This document shows, in pieces, positions 62,701-64,000 of a DNA stretch of 64,000 bases. Positions within the stretch are counted from its first letter, which is position 1. Every line of letters begins with the position of its first letter. The position numbers were made by a program, and so were the translations under genes. Where the stretch lies: assembly GCF_900156315.1 (NCBI RefSeq), contig NZ_FTNI01000038.1, positions 1 through 64,000 of the forward strand, given 5' to 3'. Under the pieces are notes generated by a model, which was not told the origin of the DNA, ran no database searches, and worked only from the letters and a program-made list of their open reading frames with translations. Source of the stretch: Microbispora rosea (GTDB taxonomy: Bacteria > Actinomycetota > Actinomycetes > Streptosporangiales > Streptosporangiaceae).

Positions 62701-62971
62701 GCTCTGCCACGGCCGGTCGGGGAACGCCGAACTGTTCCTGCGTTTCGCCAGGCTGCACGACGAGCCGACCTTCCAGTTGGAGGCGAACGTCCAGGCGCAC
62801 GAGCAATGGCGGCACTTCGACGACACCCAGAACGGCCTCATCCAGGACACAGCGGGGCTTTTCCCCGGGCTCATGATCGGGAGATCCGGCTTCGGCATGC
62901 ACTTCCTGCGCCTGGCCCACCCCGACCGGGTCCCGTCCCCCCTGCTCCTGGATCCAGTACCCGACGGATGA
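59759..62971 (+). CDS. lanM: Class II lanthipeptide synthetase LanM
   Basis: A 1070-residue bifunctional enzyme. The N-terminal dehydratase (DUF4135) phosphorylates and eliminates Ser/Thr; its kinase-like motifs are SFVYKPRSIAAEAAMQKLL (about residue 310) and GGDDLHLENVLVAEGHAHVC (about residue 385). The C-terminal LanC-like cyclase starts at about residue 715 (DLYDGAAGIALFLAYL). Its zinc ligands are Cys in WCNGAAGIGLSR (about 935) and Cys-His in LCHGRSGNAELFL (about 982). The start is TTG 59759, preceded by GGGAG at six bases; no other start exists before the upstream in-frame stop. It modifies the adjacent precursor. Confidence 0.95.
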   Translation: MGDHHSFIDIAAAAANLAERLRILAELEAGGAATSPDPLPRFDAWKIDRISQRLSAKTDIRTPVPPPPEAPGRDALQRALTAFRHHELGLRDADDDTKAVFAKVQHSWLPTYQAALGRFDRSAHDAPDASWRRPEIYYGRLAIACEPFLLELGRRMDAARAVHPGRFGRRMTDDLQRHLFERFELSLAWAVEADAKVHCAEAGIDRARATREDFRTYIGATFAEAAAYHRFHLRFPVLGRWLAHITALLADFGCELVERLDADAGAIGHTIFGEDISSFLSWRPGISDHHAGARTVALIEAQLVSGATGSFVYKPRSIAAEAAMQKLLARLRDDGVLDFAPHAVLSRPGYGYEERIPPGRNHVTTGEEVERLYRELGGHLGIFYVLGGDDLHLENVLVAEGHAHVCDCETALSVLLRGQARPPGTLLDSVFRTGLLEWPRAADSGDLIRASGYSGGEAYELPMPVPCLEERRDGFQTSVTHMTGVRVEPETYNRVLLGDTLVRPEDFTEAIMDGFGRVHEWFERRPDAAVHAVTEMFGGVSVRFVNWATQLYVNLLQHARHPKCLVDPLEVDLTIGTVRTFLQSWDRDGRLAEREVESMWRLDIPIFTMDARGGPLVHDHTTPLAIAFDISPLGCATRRIRLLSADNREQQRRYIAAGLRTSEVASPAFVSASVEQASRIGERLCAMLREPSEPAPWTSYEIRSDGPARVDIGGDLYDGAAGIALFLAYLDQIVPRPEFRQAAERALSHAIAATDRRQIGAFTGVGGLIYLLTHLHRLWGDRELLGLAVRLSEDLGSRIEADTALDVFSGAAGLIPVLLGLAAEADGEGVDQAHLCAKVLLRHAVADAGTLSWPPPDPRIAPANLTGFAHGAAGIGWALIRLGRLTDRTDYVTAGRRALAYEARHFDETTKDWYDLRTSPGGVQQDGRYYANAWCNGAAGIGLSRIASWALLDGDDESLLRDTHYALTATLRNFPRLRNDTLCHGRSGNAELFLRFARLHDEPTFQLEANVQAHEQWRHFDDTQNGLIQDTAGLFPGLMIGRSGFGMHFLRLAHPDRVPSPLLLDPVPDG

Positions 62972-63031
62972 CAGAAGGGGGCACGACGCCGTCATCGCAC
63001 CGCATGACGAGAAAGGTCTCAGGGAGGAGCC

Positions 63032-64000
63032 GTGTTCGGAACCGGCCATCGGAGCGCCCAGGCGCCGCCCATCGCACACCGGTGCCAGGGCGTTCCCGCG
63101 ATACGGGCGACCGGCCTCCACAAGTCCTATCCGGACGTAGACGCCGTGCGCGGCGTCGACCTCACGGTCGAGCAGGGCGAGACGTTCGGCCTCCTCGGTC
63201 CGAACGGTGCGGGCAAGAGCACGATCATCGCGATGCTGTGCACACTCGCCGTGCCCACCGCGGGCCACATTGAGGTGGCCGGTCACGACACCCGGACCGC
63301 GCCCGGCCCGGTGCGGCGAAGTCTCGGAATCGTCTTCCAGGAGAGCACGCTCGACGGGGAGCTCACCGCCGCCGAGAACCTCCGCTTCCACGCCGACCTG
63401 TATGCCATGCCCAAGGCCGGGCTGGCTGCCCGGATCGACGCGATGCTCGATCTTGCCGGGCTCACGGCACGGCGTCACCACCTCGTACGGACCTTCTCCG
63501 GCGGGATGCGCCGCCGCCTGGAGATCGCCCGCGGCCTGCTGCATCGGCCACGGGTGCTGTTCCTGGACGAACCCACCATCGGTTTGGACCCGCAGGCGCG
63601 CGACCGGCTCTGGGCACACCTTCGCGAGGTGCGTGAACGCGAGGCGACCACGATCTTCCTCACGACCCACTACCTCGACGAGGCGGAGCGGTGCGACCGC
63701 ATCGCCATCGTCGACGACGGACGGATCGTCGCCCAGGGCACACCCGCGGAGCTGAAGTCGACGCTCGCCGCCGACCGCATCGACCTGCGCACCGGCGACG
63801 ACGTGGCGGCGGCCGTGGCGCTGCGCGAACGCTTCGGGATCGAGGCCGTCGCCGGACCGCGGGGCCTGCGCGTCCAGGCGGAGAACGGAGCACGCCTCGT
63901 ACCCCGGTTGTGCGCGGGCCTGGACGTCCCGGTCTACGAGGTGACAGTCACGAGGCCCAGCCTCGACGACGTCTTCCTCCACCACACCGGGCGCCACATC
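63032..64000 (+). CDS. lanT: ABC exporter ATPase (DrrA/CinT-like), cut by window edge
   Basis: At least 323 residues, open at the right edge but near its natural end (PSLDDVFLHHTGR is the usual C-terminus of DrrA-type ATPases). Walker A GPNGAGKSTIIAML, Q-loop GIVFQESTLDGEL, signature FSGGMRRRLEIARG, Walker B VLFLDEPTIGLDPQ and H-loop FLTTHYLDEAERCD are all intact. GTG 63032 follows AGGGAGGAG, 60 bp after lanM. In the cinnamycin cluster an ATPase of this type (CinT) and a permease (CinH) export the peptide or give immunity; a permease gene should follow outside the window. No cinX-like hydroxylase gene lies between lanM and this gene. Confidence 0.9.
   Translation, partial: MFGTGHRSAQAPPIAHRCQGVPAIRATGLHKSYPDVDAVRGVDLTVEQGETFGLLGPNGAGKSTIIAMLCTLAVPTAGHIEVAGHDTRTAPGPVRRSLGIVFQESTLDGELTAAENLRFHADLYAMPKAGLAARIDAMLDLAGLTARRHHLVRTFSGGMRRRLEIARGLLHRPRVLFLDEPTIGLDPQARDRLWAHLREVREREATTIFLTTHYLDEAERCDRIAIVDDGRIVAQGTPAELKSTLAADRIDLRTGDDVAAAVALRERFGIEAVAGPRGLRVQAENGARLVPRLCAGLDVPVYEVTVTRPSLDDVFLHHTGRHI

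Overview
The window is high-GC (about 70%) actinomycete DNA. The evidence is GC-rich third codon positions, frequent GTG and TTG starts, 4-bp ATGA/GTGA gene overlaps, several promoters of leaderless type, an F420-type luciferase-like oxidoreductase, ECF41 and SigG-type sigma factors, a ydaO-type riboswitch in front of a secreted CHAP protein, and a cinnamycin-type lanthipeptide precursor. The gene content resembles Streptosporangiales (Nonomuraea/Streptosporangium-like), but that is an inference; no rRNA or tRNA is present to test it.

Layout. 1-9.6 kb: a GntR regulator (cut by the left edge) divergent from a CUT1 ABC importer operon (binding lipoprotein, two permeases, two ATPases), then an aldehyde dehydrogenase and an iron-type alcohol dehydrogenase. 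This is a catabolic unit for an unidentified polyol, sugar or hydroxy acid. 9.8-18.4 kb: small regulator/enzyme pairs (TetR with LLM oxidoreductase and hydrolase; HxlR with SDR and tautomerase; DHFR-like; AraC; adenosine-deaminase-like; serine hydrolase). 18.4-24 kb: a MacAB-like efflux operon (lipoprotein, adaptor, ATPase, permease) divergent from a two-component system, with a 53-bp dyad between them. 24-25 kb: c-di-AMP riboswitch and CHAP hydrolase. 25-36.2 kb: ArsR, a hydrolase-MerR fusion, DUF899, an isocitrate-lyase-like enzyme, a SigG-type ECF, gene remnants, SRPBCC/ArsR pairs, a UvrA-like ABC protein and an AraC/VOC pair. 36.4-44.4 kb: three MFS exporters with TetR and LysR regulators, an FMN reductase and a PAS histidine kinase. 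44.8-51 kb: ECF41 sigma factor with an FAD oxidoreductase, a zinc-finger coiled-coil protein, YdeI, AhpD and WYL proteins. 51-57.8 kb: GH65 phosphorylase, PEP synthase and two CBS proteins, which look like a carbon or dormancy-stress module. 57.9-64 kb: a secreted serine hydrolase, then a class II lanthipeptide locus: precursor, LanM and an ABC ATPase that runs to the right edge.

The most notable item is the lanthipeptide. Its 58-residue leader closely resembles the cinnamycin leader, but the 17-residue core is new to me. Cys and Thr alternate at every third position (C1 T4 C7 T10 C13 T16), so three fully nested rings with cinnamycin-like polarity can be drawn. Serine and aspartate, the residues behind the lysinoalanine and hydroxy-Asp of cinnamycin, are absent. 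Other points of interest are an ABC ATPase pair in which one partner lacks the H-loop histidine, a truncated hydrolase fused to a MerR regulator, and a set of well-formed operators beside their likely regulators.
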